This document shows positions 36,376 through 47,634 of a stretch of 64,000 nt of DNA, one piece after another. Position 1 is the first letter of the stretch; every line of letters begins with the position of its first letter. The DNA comes from Parietaria judaica (Eukaryota; Streptophyta; Magnoliopsida; Rosales; Urticaceae). Made by a program: the position numbers and the translations under genes. The notes beneath the pieces were generated by a model. That model worked only from the letters and a program-made list of their open reading frames with translations. It had not been told where the DNA came from and did not search any database. The stretch covers positions 26,768,420-26,832,419 of the forward strand of contig OX940865.1 in the NCBI GenBank assembly GCA_954871525.1. Reading direction: 5' to 3'.

Positions 36376-38181
36376 ATGGAGGTACACGAAGTCATCGGCC
36401 TCGAAACAACTCCGGCGCGGCCGTCTTCGAGAACTACTGCATGCTTCCAGCGAGACCTCCGACGAGCAACCATGGCGTCCTCCAAGATCGGAGAATCCTC
36501 GAACCCGGTCCAAACCATAACCCGGGTCTGCGAGATCTGCGCCGAGGAGAAGAGACGCAGTGAGTGGTTCAGAATCGAAGGCTGCAGCCACGAGTACTGC
36601 AAGGACTGCACGTCGTCCTACGTGGCAGCGAAGCTTCAGGAGAACGTGACCGCCATCGGCTGCCCGGCGCCGGGGTGTCGAACGGGGAAGCTATCCCCGG
36701 AGAATTGCCGGGAGATTCTGTCACTGGAGGTGTTCGAGCGGTGGGGGTTCGCGCTCTGCGAGGCGATGATCCTGGCGTCTAAGAAGTTCGTGTACTGCCC
36801 GTACAGGGACTGCTCGGCGATGCTGATTGACGACGGGAAGGAGTCAGTGACGCAGACGTGCTGTCCGGATTGTTACCGGATGTTCTGCGCGCAGTGCGGG
36901 GTGAAGTGGCACACGGGGATCGAGTGCGAGGAGTTTCGGGACGGAGAGAGGGAGAAGGAGGATGAGATGCTGAGGAGATTGGCGAAGAAGGAGAAGTGGA
37001 TGAGATGCCCAAACTGCAGCTTCTACGTTGAGAAAGTTAGCGGATGCTTGCACATCACGTGCAGGTCACTCTCTCTCTCTCTACAATTATATATATCTAT
37101 ATATATATACGTGACCGTGAGTAATTTGAATTGATTTTGGTTGCTTTGTATCCGGGTTTTGTTTTCCCTAAATACTAATGTCTAATAAATATCTTTGTTG
37201 CTTTAAAAAATGTATGAATAAAGTCGGCCTAAATCCTCAAATTCGAAAAACAAAAAGCAGAAGTACGTTACCTTCACTTGCCGCTTGTAAACACGATTCC
37301 CTGAGATCTCCACAGGAATTGTTTGAGTTACACCATCAATCTAGCTTACTCTCGTTTTTGTGTTGCACCGCACTAAATGGCGGCTACAAGCACATGACAT
37401 AAGTGAAAACTGAAAACCTAAGACAACAAACAGTGCAAAAGTCTTAAAAAATTCTTTTATTATATGCATGAAAATACATAAAAATAGAAATGTCTAATAA
37501 ATATCTAATGTCTAATAAATATCTTTGTTGCTTTAAAAAATGTATGAATAAAGTCGGCCTAAATCCTCAAATTCGAAAAACAAAAAGCAGAAGTACGTTA
37601 CCTTCACTTGCCGCTTGTAAACACGATTCCCTGAGATCTCCACAGGAATTGTTTGAGTTACACCATCAATCTAGCTTACTCTCGTTTTTGTGTTGCACCG
37701 CACTAAATGGCGGCTACAAGCACATGACATAAGTGAAAACTGAAAACCTAAGACAACAAACAGTGCAAAAGTCTTAAAAAATTCTTTTATTATATGCATG
37801 AAAATACATAAAAATAGAAATGTCTAATAAATATCTAATGTCTAATAAATATCTTTGTTGCTTTAAAAAATGTATGAATAAAGTCGGCCTAAATCCTCAA
37901 ATTCGAAAAACAAAAAGCAGAAGTACGTTACCTTCACTTGCCGCTTGTAAACACGATTCCCTGAGATCTCCACAGGAATTGTTTGAGTTACACCATCAAT
38001 CTAGCTTACTCTCGTTTTTGTGTTGCACCGCACTAAATGGCGGCTACAAGCACATGACATAAGTGAAAACTGAAAACCTAAGACAACAAACAGTGCAAAA
38101 GTCTTAAAAAATTCTTTTATTATATGCATGAAAATACATAAAAATAGAAATGAAAATCGCTAGAAGGAGGGGTCGAACCTC

Positions 38182-38214
<33 letters not shown>

Positions 38215-38610
38215 AACTGAGCTATTCCAGCTTCTTGTTCGATTAAGTGGTTTGTAATTATAATATTCTTTTAACTGTTTTCATTCACAAATGACCTAAT
38301 ATATATTGGAGAAGTTGTCACGTGGAGACATTTTATCTTCCTTTATTATTTGCTTTTATTTTTTTTCCTGAAAATATGTTGTGGAATTAACTTGGTGCCA
38401 TCTTTCTTTCTAAAGGGCAATTTTGCATCTTTTTTAATATAAATTTATAGAATGAATGAACACGAATAGTTATGTTCATAGTTACCAAACAATTAATCAG
38501 TTTGATGGTCTTTTTTTGTTGTTGTAAATTTCAGGTGTGGAAGTGAATTCTGCTATAACTGTGGAGGTGTGTACAAGGACAGTCGCTGTTGCAATAATTG
38601 CAATCGCTGA
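36376..38610 (+). CDS. RBR-type (RING-IBR-RING) E3 ubiquitin ligase, truncated paralogue
   Basis: RBR ligases take ubiquitin from an E2 onto a RING2 cysteine before passing it to a substrate. Two exons, 36376-37064 and 38535-38610, give 254 residues. RING1 begins CEICAEEK (52) and runs to about 101; IBR is about 120-184 (CPYRDC, CAQCGVKWH); RING2 is about 211-251 (CPNCSFYVEKVSGC, then CGSEFCYNCGG). The likely catalytic cysteine is C224 in VSGC. The open frame extends upstream to 36181, but the next in-frame ATG that matches the paralogue's N-terminal region is MEVHEVIGLE at 36376. Compared with the minus-strand copy (39406-41712) it lacks about 70 N-terminal residues, including an acidic block. 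The single intron (1470 bp) holds a tandem array and an antisense tRNA-Asn. Substrates are unknown. Confidence 0.85.
37178..38152. repeat. Tandem array, 3 x 330 bp, apparently identical units
   Basis: Units start at 37178, 37508 and 37838. By eye they are identical; the third stops about 15 bp short. Each junction repeats ATGTCTAATAAATATCT. The array lies wholly inside the RBR intron and ends 5 bp before the tRNA-Asn gene. Each unit contains an open frame of 74-80 codons, but it is a by-product of the repeat and shows no domain. On the minus strand one segment (QTIPVEISGNRVYKRQVK before a GTAACG donor-like site) looks exon-like, but I do not recognise it. Confidence 0.95.
38158..38231 (-). 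tRNA. trnN-GUU: tRNA-Asn (GUU)
   Basis: A 74-nt nuclear-type tRNA on the minus strand. The acceptor stem GCTGGAA pairs with TTCTAGC with one wobble, the A box is TAGCTCAGTTGG, the anticodon loop is CTGTTAA (anticodon GTT), and the B box is GGTTCGACCCC. There is no encoded CCA and no intron. A TTTT run follows the 3' end, as expected for Pol III termination. It lies antisense within the intron of the RBR gene. Confidence 0.96.
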
Positions 38611-39405
38611 TTTATTTGCTTAATTTATTAAATCATAAGATACGAGTATTGCTACAATATTATCTACTAGACTTTATATTATATATAGTCTATATACATG
38701 TAATGTAATGTGTTGCTTTAGCAAATTGTATCTGATTCTAAAGTACGAGATTTGCTTTTCGGTCATTTTTTTTCATGTCCCACTAACTTTGCGGATAAAA
38801 AATGTCCTATTATCTTAATTAATATATTATCATGCACGGTTAATGAGCCAAATGTTTTTTAATTAATATATTATCTTAAAATTTTGACTAATTCTTTTAA
38901 ATAGGAAATAAGAAATCTAACTAGCTAATGAATGAAATTTCCTGATCGTATCAAATTAGTCATCCTATTACATAAGATTATTATTCGAATGAAATTCTTT
39001 TTCTCGTAATATTTTATATGGTTTCCTTTAATAATAATCAAGCGTGGTTGAATTGAAATTTGAAAGTAATGTCCGTTTAGTGAGCTTTTAGACTTGTGCC
39101 ATGTAATGATCCAAAGATTTTTTGCAAGATTCTCCCTCATAAAGTAGCATATGCTCTTTATGAGCTATAAATTTGGTGATGATATGAACTATTAAGGACT
39201 TGATTTCATGGCATTCTTCTTAAATAAGTTTTTGACAAAAGAATGGACTTGTATTTGGTTCTTAACGATATGAAAACGTTTTAGTTACCGTCCGTGCAGT
39301 GAATGGTCGACTTTGAGAAAATAAGCCGAAATTAGAGAGAGACAGAGAGCACCGACCTTATAAAATAGTTATTAGCAATTAAATAAATAACACAAAACAA
39401 AAATA
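38611..39405. other. Convergent spacer between the two RBR genes
   Basis: AT-rich 3' flanks of the plus- and minus-strand RBR genes. No gene is recognised. Confidence 0.6.
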
Positions 39406-41712
39406 TTAGTGCTTGCACTTCTTACAAAAGTGAAAATTGTCTGAAAAACTATTTCCACAGTTATAGCAGAAAGCGGCTCCACACCTGAAATGGATCAAAA
39501 AAAAAAAAAGCCATTAATTTGCTAATCAAAATGTGCTTTGTACATAAGATCTATAAACCCTAAACATTATAAGAAAAAGAAGAAGAAAAACATGAAGCAA
39601 AAGTATCTTGGAGAAAAGAAGAAAAAAAACATGAAGCAAAAGTATCTTGGAGAAACAAAAGATAGCCCTGATTTAATTTTGTAATCTTCAGTAATTTTTT
39701 TTTTTTTTTGAACAATAATCTTCAGTAATAATAAAGTACAACAGAACATATTTATGCGATAAATTTTCTTATTTCAAATCGATACAGAATGACCAATCCC
39801 ACTTTAGATTCTCGGTTTTTTTTAAAATTTATGTATAGTCGTTCTCATGGTTTATTTCTCAAACTCTAATATAGAATGATAGGTTGATTGTGTCGAGATT
39901 TAGTAAAAAAAAAATAAAAAATATATCTAAAGACGAACACAATTATTAAGAATGTTGAGCATATTTTTATCTTCAAACTATTTTTCATCCACTTAAATTT
40001 TAAAATATTTATGTATATAAATAAGATAGTCGAACATATTTATTTTATCTTCACACCGAAAGTTGAATCATGTTATTTGGAAAACATTTTTCTCCAACTA
40101 CAACATTTGGAAGCTAAAAAAATTGTCATCATATATGATAAGGGCATTTTTGTAACTAAACAATAACTATGGATAATTTTTGTAACTAAACAATAACTAT
40201 GGATAATTTTTGAGCTTATGGATATCAGAGACTGGCTAGTTATCAAATCTTCTCTATTGTATAACTAGTATTATGAATATAAGAGAATGTCAGCATTAGC
40301 ATACATCTCCTTGAAGGGCAATTTTTATTATTATTATTATTAGAGACTCAGACTCTAACAATTCGTGTTTCAGGTCATGATAGTGCAGATTCTTGAATTT
40401 TTCTTACTTCACTTAATTTATTTATTGTTTTCTCGTGTCTACATGTTTAACTCATTGAAATTTATAAAAAAAAAATTATATTCAACGACATAACGAAAAA
40501 AATAAAAAACATAAATTTCATGTAAAATAAATATTAAAACACTTTATAACATGCATAAAAAAATGCATTTTTTTTCTTCTTCTTAATCGTGTCTTATTGA
40601 GTCCCATCATATTCTCGTATTCGTGTCGCGTTCACTCGTTATCTAATCATGTTCGACGCAGTAGCACTTAGTTGACCAAAACCCATTTGAATCGCGTCGA
40701 AACCGCTTCGTGTTTCGTTTTCAACCTCTTATTGCCACCCATACCCGTGTTTATATGTATATGTATATATATATATGTATATATTTGTGATGTATCATGT
40801 ATATACTGACCTGCATTTCATGGACAAGCATCCGCTAACTTTCTCAACGTAGAAGCTGCATTTTGGGCACCTCATCCATTTCTTGCTCTTCGCCAGACTC
40901 CTCAGCATCAAATCCTCCTTCTCCCTCTCTCCCTCCCCCAAACTCCGGAACTCCTCGCACCCGATCCCCGCGTGCCACGCCACCCCGCACTGCGCGCAGA
41001 ACATCCGGTGGCAGCTCGGGCAGCTCGTCTCCGTCACAGTCTCCACCCCGTCGTCGACCAGCATCGCTGAGCAGTCCTTGTAGGGACAGTACACAAACTT
41101 CTCCGACGCCAGGATCGCCGCCTCGCAGAGCGCCAGCCCCCACCGCTCGAACACCTCCGGCGGCAGAATCTCCCGGCAATCCTCCGGCGAGAGCTTCCCT
41201 CTTCGGCACCCCGGCGCCGGGCAGGCCATCCCGGTCACGTTCTCCTGCAGCTTCACCGCCACGTATGACGCCGTGCAGCCCTTGCAGTACCGGTGGCTGC
41301 AGCCGCGGATCCGGAACCACTCGCCGCCCGTCTTCTCGTCGGCGCAAATCTCGCAGAGTCCATTCGGGGTTTCCTCCTCCTCCGGGGATTCCACGATCTC
41401 GATCCTCTCCTTGGACTTGGAATTCGACGATTCCCCGATTTCGAAGACCATGGCAGGGCGCGAAAAGAGGAACCGAATTTCCGAATCGTCGTCGTCGTCG
41501 AGGTCGATGAATGCTGAGGAAGCCACGGCCGCTCTCCGGAAGAAGCGATCGACGTCGATCGCCGAGCGCTTGGAGCTTCCCGGCGTGGAAAACACGGGGT
41601 TTTCGCTCTCGAGGTCGATGATTTCTTCTACTTTGGGAGTCGCCATAGTTCGGCGTCTCTTGGTGTCTGGTTGGAATGGAGAAATAGAGGGCATTGGAGA
41701 AGGTGCATTCAT
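39406..41712 (-). CDS. RBR-type (RING-IBR-RING) E3 ubiquitin ligase
   Basis: Two exons, 40811-41712 and 39406-39484, give 326 residues starting at a true ATG. The N-terminal 115 residues include two hydrophobic-acidic patches, EEIIDLESE and AFIDLDDDDD, which look like SUMO-interacting motifs (inference). RING1 starts at C120 (CEICADEK), IBR is about 188-252 (CPYKDC, CAQCGVAWH), and RING2 starts at about 282 (CPKCSFYVEKVSGC) and finishes on the second exon (CGAAFCYNCGNSF). The likely catalytic cysteine is C295. The intron falls at the same position and phase as in the plus-strand paralogue, so the pair arose by inverted duplication. Exon 1 is strongly GC-rich. This copy looks like the more complete member. 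A hAT element sits about 200 bp upstream. Confidence 0.9.
39586..39655. repeat. 39-bp tandem duplication in the RBR intron
   Basis: Two copies carry the core CATGAAGCAAAAGTATCTTG, at 39591 and 39630, in an A-rich context inside the intron of the minus-strand RBR gene. Confidence 0.85.
40146..40205. repeat. 30-bp tandem duplication in the RBR intron
   Basis: Two identical 30-bp units carry the core TGTAACTAAACAATAACTAT. They start at 40146 and 40176. Confidence 0.9.
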
Positions 41713-41914
41713 GGCGGCTTCGATCCGAGTGAAGAGTCGAGAGAGAGAGACTGCTGGTGTTCTTCGAATTTAGAAACGAAGAAAATCCAGCGGGAATGTC
41801 GGACTTATATTTATAAAAGGGTATTTGTAAGATACGGAGCTCAAGTCAACGCACGTGCAAAACAGTTTAAATGGAAAGGGTAAAAGGGTCTTTTCGGATG
41901 CTGTTTGTTAGACG

Positions 41915-42752
41915 CAAGGCGTCAAATGTCGCTAAAATCGCGTCGATTTTCGTTTTCAGTGGAACACCGAAAAATGACTGGAATTTCGGCAAAAATTAAA
42001 CTATTGGTAGATTTTGGTAAAAATACCAATTAAACTTTTGCCCCACCCCGCCGGACGGCGGCGGCGCGCGCGTGTGGTAGTACATTTGTGTGAGTCATCC
42101 CCATCCACAAAATCCTATGACCCTAAGAGCCCAAGCTCTTGTCCCTAATATTTGGTATATAAACATCACCAAACTCTTATCATCTATCAATGTGGGACTT
42201 TTGTTATTCAACTAATATCACACATTCACACTTAACATACACTTCACCTAATAAATTAACTTAATATTATACACTTCAAATAATATTATACACTTAATAT
42301 ATAATATTATATTCTTCAACTAATAATAAATTTGTTAACATACATACACAATTTACATGCATATTCACTTATTATAACACACTTAACATATTCACTTCAC
42401 ATAATAATTTGACTTAATATTATACACTTCAACGAATAATGTGATTTTACATTATACATTTCACCTACATATTTAAGTTACAAATGTGTTTTGTTGTATA
42501 CAATTATGTCTTGTATTTATTAAATATGTAGTTTTGAACCTATATATATATCATGCTTAAATATTCAAATATTTTTTACAAAATATCCGTCGGCATATCC
42601 ATCGGCAAACGGTATGCCCATGCAAAAAATGCGGTAAATGCGGTAAACGACATGCCCTTTTTTTACCATTTGCCCATCGACATACCCATCGGCAAGCGAT
42701 ATATCCGTAAAGCGATGCGAAACGAAAACGGCAAGCGGCATTTTAAACCTTG
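41915..42752. mobile_element. Non-autonomous hAT-type element, copy 2
   Basis: The element is 838 bp. The left end is CAAGGCGTCAAATGTCGC; the right end read inward is CAAGGTTTAAAATGCCGC. A perfect 8-bp repeat GTTAGACG flanks it (41907-41914, 42753-42760). The right subterminal region carries the same GCCG and GATGGATATGCCGACGG style repeats as the element at 275-866, so they are one family. The interior includes a GC-rich patch (about 42050-42075) and a promoter-like stretch with TATATAAAC near 42157. It has no transposase frame. It lies 203 bp upstream of the RBR start at 41712. Confidence 0.82.
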
Positions 42753-42760
42753 GTTAGACG

Positions 42761-43602
42761 AAAGCGCGACAACGAGAAAATCTGGAATTTATGTAGTGTA
42801 GTTACTTATTCTTTCTCATTGAATAAGCCAATTTTAAAACGAATGTTTTCCCCCAAAAAATATTAATATTATATATATATATATATATAAAATGCTAATG
42901 TTTATACACAGATTCTGAATAATATAATAGATTATCGTAAATAGTTAGTACTTTCCATTTACTCCTTGCCACAAAATTTTCACGCATATTAACATAAAAG
43001 AAAAAATATACATCAATAAATATTTATATTACAAAAAACAGGATGTCTTTTTTATTTATTTATTTATAATATGCGGCCATGCGGGGTTTTTTTCGCAACT
43101 ATTCCATCTTTGAAATGGAAAAATTAGGATCTGGAAAATCGGTTTAAGAGTAACAGTGTTTTTCTATACCTTGATCCGGATAATAAACATATTTGGGTTG
43201 AAAAGCGTTTCCAAATATTTTAGATTAGGACTGATTTTTTGGAATAAAAATATATTTAATTAATTAATTGTGTTGTGAAGTGAAGTGAAAATTCATTTTA
43301 GCGTTTAAGTTTTCAAATTTTCCATGTTTTAAACCTCAAGTAATGTTTTAAAACTCTAATTGAACTTTTTAATATTCCAATTTTTTTTTTTTTTTTCAGA
43401 TTCGATTCGAGTTCCTAAAATATAATTTGATACTATACGATAGTGACTTATATTACATATATACACATGTGACATTTACTCTATAGTATACTATACACAA
43501 ATGTGGTTTCATTTCATAAAACTCTATGTAAAACAGTAAATACTAACCAATACGAATAGACTCCGAACTTTTAAACTATATGTACAAAGAGGGCAAATGA
43601 AA
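42761..43602. other. Intergenic DNA 3' of the CFS1-like gene
   Basis: AT-rich, with a short (AT)n tract near 42873-42889. No gene is recognised. Confidence 0.6.
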
Positions 43603-45803
43603 CTATTGCCTGAGAGAGGAATAGAGATCTCTGAGAGCACCGTACAATGGCTCGGCCGCCTTTGGCCTCTCCACCGTCCCGAGCAGAATATCCGACGGGG
43701 TCAGGTAAGGATCGCCGTAGAATCGGAGGTTTGTGTCCATTCTCGTGGCAACAAGGTTCCCTTCCAGTGATACTCCCACGAAAGCACCTGTCAGGGACGC
43801 CATCAGATTAAGTATTATCGCAATATCTCCCGTAATAAAAAAATATTTTAAAAAATTGCCGTTTTCCAGCTAATTTTTAGCTCCGAGCAAATGAAAAATC
43901 AATAGTTTCATCAAATTCAAATCATATGCATTGTATGTTACTTAAAATTCTATGAGAATTCGAAAGGCATCGATCATTTACGATTAGTGGTGATATTGGT
44001 TTCTAAGTTCGCGAGCTGTAACATTGACCTACCAAATAATTAAATCAGGGGGAATGTTGCTACTATTTATAAATTCAAGAGGAAAGAGCTACGAAATAAA
44101 GGTCAGGGGGAAACTGCGATAATATGATAAGTTAAAGGGCATAGGTTAAGCTGTGGTACCTTTGCTACAGCTATAAGTGTAGCACATGCCGGAACCCTTG
44201 TCTCCGGCACGAAGATCGGCTTCCACCACTCTTCCGATCGGTCCGGCAGCAGCGCTACACCCGGCGCCGAGAGAGAAATGCATGCGGCTGCAGAACGTCT
44301 TCACTGCTTTTGAGTTGTGAAGGACGATGATGAAGTCCATAAGCTCGCCCCCAATCTGAAATCAGCACGGAAAATGAGAAAGAAAGAAAGAAAGAAAAGA
44401 AGAAAAAAAACTGGCTTTGACCAGCTTTTAGAAACCAGATAAGTTATTCATAGTTTTTTATCTTTTAACTTGATGAACCCTGATTGTGAATTTTACCTGA
44501 GCACCCCATCCTAAGCCGATCGAGGATATGGCAGAAGGCGCAGACCAAGATCCGTCCGATCTTCTAGCAACTACCAAGCCAGTGCCGAGTTTGTATGAAA
44601 GAACCGCACCAGCTTTGACCACAGTCAGAATCGCCAGGCCTCTCGCTCCTTTCAGCACTGCTAATGGTATGGACCGCTCTGAATTCAGCCTCGAAATCTG
44701 CCGACCGAACAAGGATATCATTAAAAATTAAAATTGTCAGAACCACAAGAGAAGTAATTTCTTCTATTATCAGATAATAATACTAACAATCAATATAAAC
44801 ACACTATTAGCCTTTGCTTAAAAATCAGATATTACTAAAATTTAACTCACTTGTATACATAGATGCACTCAATTTATCGAACTTTAACCGTATTAATTAA
44901 GACTTGGAACCGAACCTGGCAGTAACTTCTCAGCGTACTCGAAGCTTTGTATATCTCATGCTCCATCGACAACCCGACCGGAAGATTCAACCACCCTCTC
45001 GCACAAGTCCAATCCACCACGTCGTGCTTCGCAGCTTGCACGGCATTGCTAACACTGTTAATCAGAAGACTCTGCAACGGATCGAGCCTATCGTAGCAAG
45101 GATCGCAGACCCTCTGCGGATTCCTCTCCCTGAACCTCACGGGCAACAAACACCGTCCTTTCGAGCACGTCCGGCAGAAGATGCCCCCACAGAACCTACA
45201 GTGGTGCCTCCCACGGGTGATCGCCGTGAACGGAGCGTTGCACTGCATGCAAACTCTGGTGGAACTATCCGGAAGCCATTCTGGCGGTTCCGCCTCCAAA
45301 ACCTCCTTGTAAGCGCTGTAATTCACTCCGCTCGGCTCAAGAAACGGCGGAGCACTCGGTATGTAAACCGACGAGTGAATGTCGGTGTCCCCGTTCTTGC
45401 CGGCCCCGAGAAACGACGCATTACTGACACTAGAGTTTGTCAAAAGCTTGTTCGGAATCTGAGCGAGGCTCGGCGATTTGTTCTGCCCCGTCAAGATCGC
45501 AACTATACCGCCCATAACGTTCTTCAAATTCACCTCAGGAGTGACGTTCGCAAGCGCCAGATTGCCGCCATCTTCACCGGAATCGTATCCCTCGTCGGGA
45601 AGCTCCCCCGAATTGCACGGAAACTGGTAAAAATACTCCTGCTTCGGGGAATTCGACACCGACGGGTACGAAACCCCGCCCTTCGGCACGGCCCATCCGC
45701 CATCGGCGAACTCATCGCCGCCGCCATGGAAATTTTCTTTCGCCGCGTCGAGCTTGGAAAGAGACGAGTATTCTACTCTGCCCTCGAAGGTCTCCATGCC
45801 CAT
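43603..45803 (-). CDS. CFS1: FYVE and SYLF domain endosomal protein, CFS1-like
   Basis: Arabidopsis CFS1 and its paralogue link PI3P membranes, ESCRT-I and actin in endosomal and autophagic turnover (family knowledge). Four exons: 44916-45803, 44497-44697, 44160-44355, 43603-43787, giving 489 residues. The open frame begins on a TTG upstream, but the first ATG is 45803. A PSAPP motif (149-153), the P(S/T)AP-type ESCRT-I (TSG101/ELC) ligand, precedes the FYVE finger (about 173-242). The finger has WLPD, the basic RGRHHCRFCG motif and RVCDPC. The SYLF (Ysc84-like) domain fills 245-489, with LAILTVVKAGAVLSYKLGTG, GLGWGAQIGGE and GPIGRVVEAD. Whether this is CFS1 or its close paralogue cannot be settled here. 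It is divergent to FAB1, another PI3P-binding FYVE protein. Confidence 0.88.
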
Positions 45804-46060
45804 TTCACGCAACCAACAATCGAATCAATCGCCAAATGATAACACTCCCTGATACACAAAACAATTCGAGCTATCACAACGAAAAATAATCATGTTCATA
45901 ATGAAATACCTAACTTCAATTACAAACCGAGATCAATCATCTACAATCTCAATCTTGGGAATCGGAAAATGGGAGATTGAGAAATACCTGTTCTTCGCGC
46001 GATGTTCGATTAGGGTTTCGAATTTGAGAATCAGAAGAGGGAAAAAGGGGTTTTTTCTGA
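45804..46060 (-). other. 5' leader of the CFS1-like gene with a leader intron
   Basis: On the minus strand, AACAG followed by GTATTTC at 45988/45987 is a good donor, and TGTATCAG before 45848 is a good acceptor. This predicts a 139-bp leader intron (45849-45987) and a short second leader exon joined to the ATG at 45803. It is inferred from splice motifs only. Confidence 0.5.
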
Positions 46061-47634
46061 TTTTATTTTTTATTTTTTATTTTTTTTATTTTTGGGGGTG
46101 GTGAGTCCAAAGCTTGATGCTAGCTTCTTAGCTTCCAAATTCCAATAAAGGAAGGAATATGAGACACGACTTGTTTTATTCATGGGGGCATTTTCGGTAT
46201 TAGTGGACTCGTATTTGGGCCTACGCCCACTAAAAGCCCATCATTGTGGCCCAATTTCTTCCTTTCTAGAGAGAAATAACAAGACCGACTATCCATAAAA
46301 ATGGTCAAGTGAAGAGTATTTTATTTTAGTTTAGTGACTAAAAATTAGTATCATCCATGAAAATTAGTTTTTTATTTTACATTTTACCTGGGAATAAAAA
46401 ACAGGGACAACAACGTTATGAATTCAGAAATTAATGGTGAAAATCTACACTAAATTCGTCAAAATGAAATCGACCTCAAATCGAACCTCTAGAAACTCGA
46501 TTATGAAATTGTCAAACGAGAGTTATTTTTTAGTGACTATAAAATATTTTTTATTTAATAATTTATTTCAAAATTCAATAATGCACAACTACAATAATTC
46601 TGTCAAGTAATTTCAAATTCAGATCTCAAATGGAACTTCTAAAAAACTTAACACTGGTCTTCTAAAGATAGAAAGAAGTTCAAAGAACTACTTGAAGCTT
46701 GGGGTATATAAGTTAATGGTGTTTGTTGATGTGTTTGAATTACTAAAAGTTAAACAAATTAAAAATAGGAAAAAAAAAATTTAGCTCTTCTTTCTTCTTT
46801 TTCTTTTTCTTTTTCTTTTCTTTTTTCTTTTCTTTACTTTTTTTAAACAGTTGACCAAGCTATTATGCAATAAATACTATTGATCCTTATCCCTTTTCAA
46901 GTCCCAAAGTTGACTTTTATGGTATTTGCCAAAAAAGGAAAGTCTTCTTTAATAGATACACAAACTTATAAATAATCTTATCAACAAATCACGTGAATTT
47001 AGGATATGCATTGCATGTGTTTGTTTACGTGACCGTTCAAACCAATTCACATTAAATATATATATAATCATATTATATTATACATTCTTAATAAATAAGT
47101 TTTAATGTTTCATAATTTTATTTTTATGTCTTGTCTAAAGTCTTTAATTTTTTTGGATAAGACCTATATAATCTAACTTGTGTCGTTTTCAAATGAACGC
47201 ATCGAGGTTCGATAATATGACACTGCATATCTCTAGAGGTCGGAAAATATCCACTATAACATGCGTATGGTCAAATATTTTTCAACAAATTATATGATGA
47301 AAAAAAAATACAACTTTCAAGAAATGGGTCCACGAATAATTTAAAATTATTGCAAATTATAATATTTTTCTTCCTTCACCTTTGATTGGCCATATCATTG
47401 ATATTTGGTGACTACAACTTTTGTTATTTCTTCTAACATTATCTATATATTTAAATATTCACTATAAAATAATCGCATTTAAATTGTCTCTGAAATATTA
47501 AGCTCGTGAACAAAATTGTGATCAGCCAAACAAACATATTGATCCAATGTGATTGTCTAAAGTATTATGTTTTCATACGTGAATATGAAAAATTTAATTT
47601 TTTTTTAATTCTTATAGAAAAATTATTATATTAA
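46061..47634. other. Intergenic DNA upstream of the CFS1-like gene
   Basis: AT-rich; includes a long CTTTTT-type polypyrimidine tract at about 46786-46842. No gene is recognised. Confidence 0.6.

Noticed and set aside
37178..38062. Three repeated ORFs of 74-80 codons beginning MSNKYL
   Set aside because: They exist because the 330-bp unit is repeated. There are no codon-level differences to test, no domain, and they lie inside an intron.
40863..41773. Long plus-strand frames (215 and 166 codons) opposite the minus-strand RBR gene
   Set aside because: They are shadows produced by the GC-rich RBR exon 1. Their composition is S/P/R-rich with no motif.
44904..45839. A 311-codon open frame on the plus strand
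   Set aside because: It is the antisense shadow of CFS1-like exon 1, which has a clear FYVE domain and good splice sites. The antisense peptide has no domain.
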